The notes under the pieces are model-generated. The model was not told where the DNA came from and searched no databases. It worked only from the letters and a program-made list of their open reading frames with translations. A stretch of DNA of 64,000 nt from Hormiphora californensis (lineage: Eukaryota; Ctenophora; Tentaculata; Cydippida; Pleurobrachiidae): NCBI GenBank assembly GCA_020137815.1, contig CM035356.1:3183063-3247062 (forward strand). Reading direction: 5' to 3'. The position numbers were made by a program, and so were the translations under genes. Positions 9,988 through 20,596 of the stretch are shown here, one piece after another; the first letter of the stretch is position 1, and each line of letters opens with the position of its first letter.

Positions 9988-11267
9988 GGGTACACCTCGG
10001 CGAAATTTTTGTCGAGTGCCCGCTTAGCTCTCCATATGGGGTTGTAGGCCATACCAAGCCGACCTCAAATATGCAATTTTAGCCCTTAACTCGAATTCAT
10101 ATTTTTGCTACAGCCCCTCAAAGTTGGACCCTAAAAACCGGTTTTTAAGGTCCCTAAATTTTATTTTTAGGGCTAGAAAGCTGAAAATTTGGGGATTTAT
10201 AGAGGATACCAAGGTGTATCAGCTCAAACAGAAATTTTTTGAAATGGAGCTAAATTTTTTGTCTGAGACTATTTTTCTTTTTTTGACTTTGAGGCCATAT
10301 TTGGACATGTTCCTATGGACCGTTAAGGCTAAAAATTGGATATTTGGTGCTCCTAACAATTGTCAAAGTAGCCACAAATTTTCAGGAGGTCCGAATTTGA
10401 AATGTGGCCTACAGGTTTCTTTTTGTAAAGCACATATTTTAGGAAAACTTAAAATGGCTATATCTCAAAAACGGTAAGTCCTAGCGATCTAATTTCATGC
10501 TAAATCGATTCAGCGGGTCCGATTTTGGGGGGGTCGTCTCTTAGACATTTTGCTCTAAGTCTAACCGTTTTTTCAGAAATCGTATTTTAAGATTTGTACA
10601 TGTTTAGCAGAAATAGGTAAGATTAGCTCTAGCTAGAAGCATTTCTGCTAAACATGTACAAATCTTAAAATACGATTTCTGAAAAAACGGTTAGACTTAG
10701 AGCAAAATGTCTAAGAGACGACCCCCCCAAAATCGGACCCGCTGAATCGATTTAGCATGAAATTAGATCGCTAGGACTTACCGTTTTTGAGATATAGCCA
10801 TTTTAAGTTTTCCTAAAATATGTGCTTTACAAAAAGAAACCTGTAGGCCACATTTCAAATTCGGACCTCCTGAAAATTTGTGGCTACTTTGACAATTGTT
10901 AGGAGCACCAAATATCCAATTTTTAGCCTTAACGGTCCATAGGAACATGTCCAAATATGGCCTCAAAGTCAAAAAAAGAAAAATAGTCTCAGACAAAAAA
11001 TTTAGCTCCATTTCAAAAAATTTCTGTTTGAGCTGATACACCTTGGTATCCTCTATAAATCCCCAAATTTTCAGCTTTCTAGCCCTAAAAATAAAATTTA
11101 GGGACCTTAAAAACCGGTTTTTAGGGTCCAACTTTGAGGGGCTGTAGCAAAAATATGAATTCGAGTTAAGGGCTAAAATTGCATATTTGAGGTCGGCTTG
11201 GTATGGCCTACAACCCCATATGGAGAGCTAAGCGGGCACTCGACAAAAATTTCGCCGAGGTGTACCC
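9988..11267. mobile_element. 1.28-kb near-perfect palindromic element with TTAA target sites
   Basis: Two arms of 627 bp each (9988-10614 and 10641-11267) are reverse complements around a 26-bp loop. Both ends read GGGTACACCTCGGCGAAATT inward and are flanked by TTAA (9984-9987 and 11268-11271). TTAA duplication is the signature of piggyBac-type transposition, so this looks like a non-autonomous foldback element of that class. The same 117-residue reading appears on both arms, which shows how little they have diverged. It lacks an ATG start and is not a gene. The element lies between two convergent genes, 93 bp past the DTL stop codon. Confidence 0.92.
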
Positions 11268-11359
11268 TTAAAGTGGCATGAAAGGTGTCAACATATACAT
11301 TTAAATTATCACAAAAATTAAAAACTGTCCATTGCTAAAAGTATTCCTCATCGGTACAT

Positions 11360-14300
11360 CTATTTACGTGTAAAATAGGACCTAATGCAATGCAAGGTAG
11401 AACATTGGCTATGATCATGGCCCCCTTCCTCCTCCTCCTCCTCCTCCTCTCTCTTTGTCACCCTCTCTCCCAACCATCCTCTAAGAGTCACCCTCGCCCC
11501 CTGATCATCGGGTGGTGTTCTGTTCTCCTTCTCCTGGCTGAACGGTGAAAATGTCTTGAAACTACTCGTCCCCTGACTATTGTCTTGTGACGTCACGTCG
11601 CCAAATAAGGAAACTCTCTGTTTTTTAGGGCTATTCTGAAACTCGGCGGTGCTTGCCCTCTTTCTCGTCCGCAGGGGCATCTCATTGATAGGGGATCGAG
11701 ATAGTTCTGAGACATCAGTTGCAGTGGAGGTGCAGAAGGTACACTGGCAGTTGGCCCGATGGATGGGGGTCCCTGTTTTCGTGTACTTTCTAAACTCAGT
11801 TCGCTTTGTTGGCGTTGTGTCTGATGTGGGGGGAACAGCAGCAGCAGCGGCGGAGGGTTGTGGAGGGGCGGTGGAGGGGTGAATTCGGGTTCTCCTCGGG
11901 ACTGAGGAGCGGGAACAACTCCGAGGTGTTAAATCAGCCACTAGAGGGCTTCCTGTGGGGTGTTGGAAGTGTTAGGAACAGTCTGTTCTGAAGAGAAATA
12001 TAAAAAATGTAACTTCTAACAACTATAGGTTGGTAAATATTTGTGGTATTTTGATGGCACCAACCTGTGTGTGTACTGGGCGTCTTGGCAGCATGGTTCA
12101 GTGCTCGACAGCAGGCCTTACATGCCCCCACACAGTTGATGGGAGAGAGAGTCTGTGTCCCTGAGTCCCTACATCCCTCCTTGCTCTGGGTTGAAACACT
12201 AACAGAGGGTACAGGTGCAGGGCTTTGGGTACTGACTGATATCATGAGAGTGAGAGGGCTGGAGAGTTGGGGAGGACTGGAGTGTTGGGCAGTGGTAGGG
12301 GCAGGGCTGGAGACTTGGGCAGGGGTGGAGACTTGGGCGGCAGTGTCTGAAGGGGTTTTCGTAGCATGAGTCCTCATTTGACAGTCCGAGGGTTCTGGAT
12401 TAGGGCGGGTTAGTTGTTGGGTTGTCTCCTCATCTCTCCAGTTGCTACGTTTCGGTGTTGTATCACCACGTTTGGGGGTTGTATCACCACGTTTGGGGGT
12501 TGTATCACCACGTTTGGGTGTTGTATCACCACGTTTGGGGGTTGTATCACCACGTTTGGGGGTTGTATCACCACGTTTGGGAGTTGTATCACCACGTTTG
12601 GGTGTTGTATCACCACGTTTGGGAGTTGTGTCACCACGTTTGGGAGTTGTGTCACCCCTTTCTCTGTAAGCACTGCTCGGTCCCGGTTCCTCATCCATTC
12701 TGACATCTCCCCTTGTTGGAGCAGCAGCCCGTTCCTTCCGTTTTGGACGCTTCCGGGGACTATTAGGAGACGTCAGGTCCAGCGGGGTAGGTACTGCAGT
12801 AACCTGGGGACAAGGGAGAGTTATACACAAGCTGAGAAATTCATTTCGAGCTGGGACAGTGACCCAGAAATATCATGTGGATCAAAAAATAGAGACCTTG
12901 GTCTACGTGTACCTTGCTAACTCGGGGACTCTGTCTTAGAGGGGATGCTGTTACAGAAGAGTTCTTCTCCGCTGATAACAGGCCATTGGATCGGAAAAAA
13001 GAGGATATCTTTCCTGGTGTCTTTTGCAGTCTTGGTGAAGATCGGACTGGTGAACTGTGATCTAAAGGAGACTAGATTTAGTAGAGGGTCAGATATGTAA
13101 AGGGGAGATCTACGGTCTATAGTGGAGAATTGGAAATAAAGAGGGGAAAAGAAAAGGATAAGAAAGATTCACAAAGAGAAAGGGGCGTTTTCACTATTTT
13201 ACTAAAGACACCTGAGTAGGTATGATTGTTAAATCGTTGTACCTTGCTGTTGTCTAAGAAGTGCTGCTGCTGTCCGGGAAGGGGTAGACACATGGGCCGG
13301 TCGAGATGGGGTTCGTTTAGAGTTTGGCGTTGTGGTTGTGAGGGTGCCCTGCTTTCTTGAGGGCGTTCTCAGCGATTGAGCAGCTCTCCTAGCTTTCCTG
13401 AAAATTTGAGGGTTGAAGGAAGAAATAAAACAGATTTTCTTACATACCATTTATCTTTTTCGCATTCTATCTCTTTCTCTCTCTCTTTTCTTTATCACTC
13501 TCTCTCGCGCTCTCTCTCTCCCCACCATATCTCACCTGCCACTAGGTGTACCAGAGGGTGACCCTGTATCTCGGTCCACTAAATTCAGTGAGGATAGTGC
13601 CACCGGCTGCCTTGTACTTATCTTCCCCTCCCCACACTTACTCCCATCAAGAGCGAGAGAAGCGAGGTCATGGAGCCGCCATACCCGGACCGTGTAATCG
13701 TCCGAGCTGGACACGAGTTGGCCCAGGTCGAGGGGACTGCACGCCACACTTGTCACTTCACCTAGGGAGATAGAGAATTAGTCGCTGTTAGTATGTGTGT
13801 GTGTGTTAGTAAAATTGTGCAGATCTGTAATTCCCCTTTCTATCTCTCTCTCTCTCTCTCTAAAGCAATCTAAATCAGTAATTAGCTCACCGAATTCCAG
13901 CTATTAGTCCACTAATCAGTCTGCTTTATATCCAACCCTTCCCCAGACAACCCACCCAACCCTCCCTAAACACCCAACCCTCCCTAGTCCCTACCCAGTA
14001 CCCACCACCCATCCCTCCCAACCCACCCCTTCCTACCCACCCCTCCCTAACCACCCACCCCACCCACCCTTCCAGCTTCCTACCCATGTGCCCATCTAGT
14101 TGGACGGGTGCCAGGTCAGGGTGTGCAATATCCCACACAAAGATAGAATTGCTGGAAGATCCACTGACAAGGAACCGGTCACACATTGACACTGTACTCC
14201 GCACGAAGAATGTGTTGTTGGTGTGTCCACTGAACACCGCCACCGGATCTCTGAGGGAGAGAGGAAAGGGAGTTAGGAAGAGGAGAAAAGAGGGTTAGGA

Positions 14301-17300
14301 AGGGGAGGGAAGGGGATTAGGATTAGGGTTAGGAAGATAAGAAAAGAGGGTTAGGAAGAGGGTTAGGAAGGGGAGAAAAGGGGGTTAGGAAGGGGTTAGG
14401 AAGGCAAGCAATTAAAGGAGGGGAGAGGAGGTGGTTAGGAAGAGAGAGAGAATGGGGTTAGGAAGGGGAGATTCTCTTGCTTTTATCCGAGCCTCAAATA
14501 CCGCCCCTAACTAGCTAGTAGATACCTCTGATCACACAGCTGTGTGTTGTACATGTAAATGAGATCGTCAGTGCAGTTGGAAAAGAGATATCTACCACAG
14601 GATGTGGAGCTGAGGCTGGTCATGCCACTACGCCGGGTCGATGTGCCGACATAGGGGTAGACGTGCTTGGGCTGTGGTGAACCTGGGGGTAAAGATAGAC
14701 AGGGATGTAATACAGAGAAAAGAGATCTGTGAGAAAACTATAAATGTACAGCTAAAGCAGGATTAAATAATCGGGGGATTATTATGATTATATATTACCT
14801 TTGACGGATGTATAGTATCGTCTCATGTCCCACAACTTGACTGCCCCGTCTGCAGCTCCGCAGGTATAAAGGTTGTTTTCATCTTGAAAGACGAGGGAGG
14901 TGACACTCTGCTGAACTTCTCCCCTCACACCGCCCCTGTAGTGATAAAAGAAGGAATTAAGGAATTAAACAAGGAATTAAACAAATATCTCTATTATAAG
15001 TTGGAGTAACAAAGTCACCCATTCACCCCGGGTAACAAGAGATCTCAGCTCTTCTTAACAGAGTGATCTCATTGTATTGTTCATACGCGGGGTCGGTGCA
15101 ACAGCACAAAGATCTCAGTAAGACTTACTGGTTATTTCGTGTGCGTGTCGGAGCACCAGGAACCTCAACTCTATGCACATTCCTCAGAATGTTAACTGAT
15201 CTGTACTCCCCTGACCTGGTGGGTCGGGTCCTCGAGTCCCACACCATAACATGGCCATCTCTCCCTCCTGATGAGAGAAACATGATTTGAGCTATTCAGG
15301 TTGGAGAGATTGAAACATGATTTGAGCTATTCAGGTTGGAGAGATTGAACAATATTATATTCAGATATTGCAAACACGGCGTGCAGCTGGTGAACTCGGC
15401 CTAGAATGAGGCTTGTTACTATGGTTACTATGGTTACTCTGCCCCTTTTTTTTAGAATGAAGTATTTGCATTTTTTAAGTTTCGAGAAAATCGACTTTAA
15501 AGTTTTTTAGAGGGTTTTTCGGAACTAAAATTGTCATAGAAGCCCAAATAGTACGTCAAACGATTTATGACTTATACCACAAGAATCCTGAAGGAATTCT
15601 GCAGGACTTCCAATTATCAGCTATCATCAAATTTGTCTCAAATTGATGTCAGGCATCAAAATTGATGCCTTACTCTGTTGGTTACTTCACTTATATTACA
15701 GTTTTGAAAATACTTCCGTTGCTAGACTGATATCGACTGAAGCATAATTTTTCGTGGTAGATACTTCAGTAATTACTTCACTCAAAAAAATACTTCATCA
15801 TAATAGCAACAAAAGCACCTAAAAAGTACTTCACTTGCATATACTTCAGTAATTACTTCATTCCTAAAAATACTTCTTCAGAACTGTATTCAAAATGCCT
15901 AAAAGTAACTTAATCGAACAAAAGTGTACATGTGCTTCAAAATCGCAATCTTACTTCAATATTTTGGATAAAATCACAAACGAAGTTAATTTTCATTTAA
16001 CACGCAGTGAAGTATAAAATGTGTTAGAATTCTTGCTAGTCTTGAAAGTAACTCCAGAGCAGCAGCTGCAGACAAACAGACGCACAGACAAACAGACGCA
16101 CAAATTACAACTGCAGCAGCCTGCAGCAGCCTGCAGCAGCATAAAGAGATGGGCCGCCCGCCCTTCGGGCGGAATGTTAAAATCATGGTGCTGATAAATT
16201 GAGCGAAAACAGAAAAACGCTATGGCAACCCTCAAACTAAGACGAACCTGCAGATAAAATCTGGAAGATTAATCTGTTCCGGTACGAGTCATACTTTGAA
16301 ATTGGTTGAGTTCGGCTTGTAATATCAGAGTGAAACATGGAGATTGGAGATTCAAGAATTTTCTTCCGACCTCTACACAGGTCCGTGTTCATAAAATATG
16401 ACAGACATACAAACAGATCACAGACATACAAACAGATCACAGACAGACACACAGACAGACACACAGGCCAGTTCAGGCTTGATCAATATCATGTGTGTGG
16501 GTGATGTGTGTGTGTGATGTCCCTGCAGCATAGTGCATAATACTACGGTTAATGTAGTACATATTTATCATGATATGTGAGCGCTGCAGATAACATGTGC
16601 CCTGTTTAATACGCCTAACTGGTTAGAAAGCAAGAACCCTGTTTAAACACAAGGATTGTTGCTGTTCGAGATATCCGATACAAAGATAGTGCTAATACAT
16701 CAGTACTGTGGGAATATGATATGCGCCTAGATATATCGAATCCAGTGGATCGCTTGGTTACTTCCTTCGTTAAACAAGCATTGAAACTGGAGGGTTGGAG
16801 TAACTCATATACAGTGCGGCACATTAATGTGTTTGTATCTGATTTTTCGGAATGACCAGTTGGGCTATTAAACAGTAATCACGACATATTAATTGAATTC
16901 GTGATCCTCGGATCAACTGCACGAAATCAGTGATGGCACCTCGTACCGTTGAACGGTCGATTGATTCAATAACCTGTTGTTCAGGCTTGATCAATATCAT
17001 GTGTGTGGGTGATGTGTGTGTGTGATGTCCCTGCAGCATAGTGCATAATACTACGGTTAATGTAGTACATTATCAATGGCACATATTATAATAAAAAATG
17101 AAGTATTCTTAAGTTATGAAGTATTTTTTCTGGATGCGACAAGAAGCATTTGAATTCCACAGATTTATGAAGCATTTTCAAATTGAAGTTAATGAAGTGA
17201 AGTATCTTCTGATTTGAAAATACTTCAAACAAAATCTGCAACTGATTTATGAAGCATTTTCAAATTGAAGTAAATGAAGTGAAGTATCTTCTGAGTGGAC

Positions 17301-18684
17301 AATACTTCAAACAAAATCTGCAGCTGATTGAAGTATTTCAATAGAATTTTTTAAATGAAGCAAACAACTGAAGCAAATTTTTCTGCGGTTATTACTTCTA
17401 TGGTAGAAAAGTTTAACGAAGCAGTATTTATTTCCGAATTATATTAGCGAAGCAATTGCCATTTGCTTCACTTTTCTGCAGTTTTTCAAAAATAAAAGTA
17501 CTTCACAAAAAACACTTCACTCTATTTTTTGAAGATTGAGACACGAGACTTAGCCCATCTTGTAGATCTTTTTCTCCTGATCAAGATGGTATAAATAACT
17601 CAAAATCGCCAAAATTGCAAATACTTCATTCTAAAAAAAAGGGGCAGTACTATGGTTACTATGGTTACTATGGTAACAATGGTTACTACGGTTACTACGG
17701 TTACAACGGTTACTACGGTTACTATGGTAACAATGGTTACTATGGTTACTATGGTTACTAACCAGTTGCAAAAACGGAGGAATGTCCCTTTCGGAATGAG
17801 ATGGTTCTCACACTGCAGGTGTGACCTTTAAATGCAGAGATACAGGTACCAGATTCAACATCCCATAACTGGGCTGTCTGATCACCTGGTGAGAGAGATG
17901 GGGTTGTAGCTGTACGGGGTTAGATAAGTGTTTTAATATTTAAAAAAAAATAGTGTTTGCAATAAGTGTTTTCAATTACAGTCGGACCCCGATTTACCAG
18001 GATGCTTCACTCCCAGTAAATCGGGGTCCCGGTAAATCGGGGTTCGACTGTAGTTTAATAATTTGTAAATGTTTCCCAACTGATGTTGAACAATATCTAA
18101 ATACTATCTAAACACTATCTAAACGTCATTACCTGATGCTGTAACAATCTGCTTTGTACTCCCAGGTACCCATGCTACATCGAATACGGCGTTAATATGC
18201 GCTTGCCAGCTCCCCACTATTCCGTTCTTGTGTTTCATAGTGTCCAGAAAATACACCTGCACCATTGGAGATATAATATACATTATGCATGATATGGAGT
18301 AGTATAAGAAGGAGTATAAGATGGGGGTATGTGGGTTTGAAAGGAACGGTGAAATAGTTAAGTATGGGAGAGTCTAAAAAAGACCTTGACCTACCGAACC
18401 CTCAACCCTCACAGAGGTGTGAACCACACAAACATAATATATTAATAACCCTAAACAGTGGTGTGCGAACTGCGAAAGCTAAATCATATTACCTTGCCCT
18501 CTTCGTCAGCGAAAGCTACTATTTGTTCCTCAGGTCGTGGGGAGTAAGCACATGCAAAGGGAAGGGGAACTGAACCTTGTTCCCCCGCACTACACGTCAT
18601 GTGGTATTCATCCTCTTTGTAACAGGTGAAATCCTTGAAGATCTTCCAGTGGGGGACCTCCCACGGGCAATACCATTTTATCAT
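11360..18684 (-). CDS. dtl: CDT2/Denticleless, substrate receptor of CRL4 ubiquitin ligase
   Basis: CDT2 recruits PCNA-bound proteins with PIP degrons (Cdt1, p21, Set8) to CUL4-DDB1 for ubiquitylation. Twelve exons join in phase to 966 residues: 18493-18684, 18133-18256, 17763-17885, 15129-15267, 14799-14935, 14526-14682, 14084-14250, 13536-13761, 13243-13397, 12913-13061, 12065-12803, 11360-11952. The first eight (about residues 1-421) form the WD40 propeller, with VWDSR and LWDMR as the two WDxR motifs that contact DDB1. Next come a PIP-like KISSFF, a basic RKRPKRK stretch, ten GDTTPKR heptads (about residues 573-642) and an acidic run. The last residues CIRSYFTRK match the human C-terminal PIP box KICTYFHRK. 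The start at 18684 is tentative, since a short upstream exon is possible. The intron at 15268-17762 holds a 2.2-kb transposon. Confidence 0.95.
12445..12660. repeat. 21-bp coding minisatellite in DTL
   Basis: Ten tandem copies of a 21-bp unit (plus-strand core GTATCACCACGTTTGGG) lie inside the large DTL exon. They are read on the minus strand as the heptad GDTTPKR. Variants fall mainly at the first and third bases flanking the core, so the peptide is unchanged in all ten copies. Confidence 0.97.
14252..14475. repeat. Degenerate GGGTTAGGAAG repeat in a DTL intron
   Basis: Imperfect units of about 20 bp with GGGTTAGGAAGGGGAG fill most of the intron between the DTL exons at 14084-14250 and 14526-14682. 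They include a short telomere-like GGATTAGGGTTAGGA. The adjoining intron at 13925-14080 is correspondingly rich in CCCACCCAACCCTCCC. Confidence 0.8.
15439..17647. mobile_element. 2.2-kb non-autonomous TIR element in a DTL intron
   Basis: Both ends read CTGCCCCTTTTTTTTAGAAT inward and the match continues to about 32 bp (TGAAGTATTTGCA). TACT lies on both sides, as a possible 4-bp target duplication, but the host repeat also contains TACT. The element sits inside a GGTTACTAT tandem repeat. No transposase is visible. The interior is packed with TACTTC/GAAGTA hexamers in both outer thirds. In the middle it has CAGCAGCCTG repeats, a CGCCC-TTC-GGGCG hairpin near 16158 and two 92-bp direct repeats. 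Confidence 0.85.
16471..17070. repeat. 92-bp direct repeats inside the TIR element
   Basis: Copies at 16471-16562 and 16979-17070 are essentially identical, beginning GTTCAGGCTTGATCAATATC and ending AATGTAGTACAT. The 416 bp between them contain no coding sequence. They may be terminal direct repeats of a tiny nested element or a simple duplication. Confidence 0.85.
17648..17762. repeat. GGTTACTAT tandem repeat flanking the TIR element
   Basis: Nine-base units GGTTACTAT with variants (GGTTACTACG, GGTAACAATG) continue from 15418-15438 on the other side of the inserted element. The intron's donor (ACTG|GTTAGT on the minus strand) lies at the end of this repeat. Confidence 0.85.
17979..18050. 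mobile_element. 72-bp MITE, pogo/Tigger-like ends
   Basis: The ends are CAGTCGGACCCCGATTTACC and the complement finishing GGTTCGACTG, with TA on both sides (17977-17978, 18051-18052). CAGT-type ends with a TA duplication fit the pogo/Tigger group of Tc1-mariner. It lies in a DTL intron. A related copy is at 18725-18806 and a lone right end at about 44101-44117. Confidence 0.8.
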
Positions 18685-18724
18685 CCTTGAAATATATATT
18701 GCCACTTAGTAGTTGTCATGTATA

Positions 18725-18806
18725 CAGTTGGACCCTGATTTACTGGAGTAGGGGGAAAGTGTGAATTTGGGGAAAGGGTTTTGCCTGGTAAATCGGGGTC
18801 CGACTG
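18725..18806. mobile_element. 82-bp MITE, second copy of the CAGTCGGACCCC family
   Basis: The left end CAGTTGGACCCTGATTTACT follows TA. The right end finishes GGTAAATCGGGGTCCGACTG and is followed by CA. It lies just upstream of the DTL start and is older than the 17979 copy, judging by its mismatches. Confidence 0.75.
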
Positions 18807-18910
18807 CAGAATTATTCTCAGGAATTAGTTGGTGGAAATAGTAAAACGTAAACATATATTTGAAACTCACCAAAATGTATATAAAAAACTCAATACAAAA
18901 ACATTACATT

Positions 18911-19067
18911 ATAAAGTCGGATTTTTTGAAGTTGTCACCCCAAAATGACCGCGCATGTCAAATTTATCAATTTTGACGCGCACACCATACGTTAACATAT
19001 GATGTGACGCGCAAAAACATTCCGCGCACGAAAAGGGGGGTGACAACTTCAAAAAATCCGACTTTAT
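18911..19067. mobile_element. 157-bp MITE with long inverted ends
   Basis: The ends read ATAAAGTCGGATTTTTTGAA and continue GTTGTCACCCC, mirrored at the right. The middle also pairs (GCGCATGTCAAATT with TTTGACGCGC). A decayed end (AAAGTCAGGTTTTTGAAGTT) occurs near 45205 in a GPCR intron. It lies upstream of DTL. Confidence 0.8.
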
Positions 19068-19104
19068 GAATAATCAACTATTATAGAAATCAAATCCCAT
19101 GATA

Positions 19105-20103
19105 GTCAGGGCATATGATGACAAAAAATGGGCATAATTGTTATCAAGCTAATTTCACTTCTAGTAGGCTCTATTAGGTCCCTAGAAACACCAAAAAAAT
19201 TGGCCGCGGTTTTATCAATGAAGAAGTTGGGTTTTTGGGCCACGCCCTTTTACCTATGTTTTTAGCCTTCTGACGAAACCCAAAACGGGGCTTAGGAAAG
19301 GAGTAGAGACAAATCTAAGGTCACTAAAAGGTGTAGCGTCCTCGCATTAGTGGGGGTAGGTGCGGAAATTAAGTCTCTATCTCATCTGGTTAATTAGATA
19401 ATTGGATAATTAGATATGCGCATAACCGTATTTTGGCTAAATGGCTATAGCCACTTAGGAATGGTTTAGAGACTTTTCACTGGTGCCATTTTGTAGGCAA
19501 TAGCCAAGTTATGGGGGGTCCACGTCGAACTTTTAAGCTGTATCTCCAACCGTTTGGCCGCTATTTGGCTTTAAAGATGCTCAAAATCGGGCTTTTTACC
19601 GTTTTTTGCTCATTTTGAGCATCTTTAATGCCAAATAGCGGTCAAACGGTTGGAGATAGAGCTTAAAAGTTCGACGTCGACCCCCCATAACTTGGCTATT
19701 GTCTACAAAATGGCACCAGTGAAAAGTCTCTAACCCATTCCTAAGTGGCTATAGCCATTTAGCCAAAATACGGTTATGCGCATATCTAATTATCCAATTA
19801 TCTAATTAACCAGATGAGATAGAGACTTAATTTCTGCACCTACCCCCACTAATGCGAGGACGCTACACATTTTAGTGCCCTCGGTTTTCTCTCTTCTCCT
19901 TTCCTAAGCCCCGTTTTGGGTTTCGTCAGAAGGCTAAAAACATAGGTAAAAGGGCGTGGCCCAAAAACCCAACTTCTTCATTGATAAAACCGCGGCCAAT
20001 TTTTTTGGTGTTTCTAGGGACCTAATAGAGCCTACTAGAAGTGAAATTAGCTTGATAACAATTATGCCCATTTTTAATTTATTTTGGCATCATATGCCCT
20101 GAC
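19105..20103. mobile_element. 1-kb palindromic element between DTL and ZIP genes
   Basis: The arms are reverse complements around a centre near 19604. The outer ends are GTCAGGGCATATGATG and its complement, with TA at 19103-19104 and 20104-20105. Small indels distinguish the arms (for example TTTTTAATTTATTTTGG at 20071-20090), so it is somewhat older than the 9988 palindrome. There is no coding capacity. Confidence 0.88.
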
Positions 20104-20350
20104 TATGAATCAAAAAAATGTATTGAATAATCAGTAATAATAATCAATGATTTTTAGAATGTAGAATTAAATCCCATGAATCAAAAAATGTTTATATTCA
20201 AAAAACAGCAATATCAATAATCAACTTTATTTCAGAATCAGACGCAGAGCCATAATGATTGTACAATTTATATTGTATCTTGTTAGGGTTATAAATTTAC
20301 CCTGCCGTTCTAAACATTGATATCATATAATCAGATCTCATCCATGGCCT

Positions 20351-20560
20351 CTATACCCAGAGGGCGAGAAGGGTCATAACCCCAAAACCCCCCACCAGGA
20401 CGGCACATTTTCGTGTCACCAGAGAGGGATCCTTCATTATCTCGGCGGGAATGATGTCATTCAGTGTCACAAAGATGAAGGTTCCTACGAGAAATTCACG
20501 GGTTTACTTGTGAAATTAGTGGAAGTTCACACTGATCAGCGATGTAACGAGACGATCTTT

Positions 20561-20596
<36 letters not shown>

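Noticed and set aside
10124-11131. Identical 117-residue frames on opposite strands
   Set aside because: They are the two arms of the palindromic element read inward. They begin at a TTG, not ATG, and have no domain.
12410-12920. Plus-strand frames of up to 168 codons over the DTL exon
   Set aside because: They are shadows of the 21-bp coding repeat; the minus-strand frame belongs to DTL by homology and exon phase.
16471-17070. Miniature LTR retrotransposon (TRIM)
   Set aside because: The direct repeats are there, but I see no primer-binding site, no polypurine tract and no target duplication. I report only the repeats.
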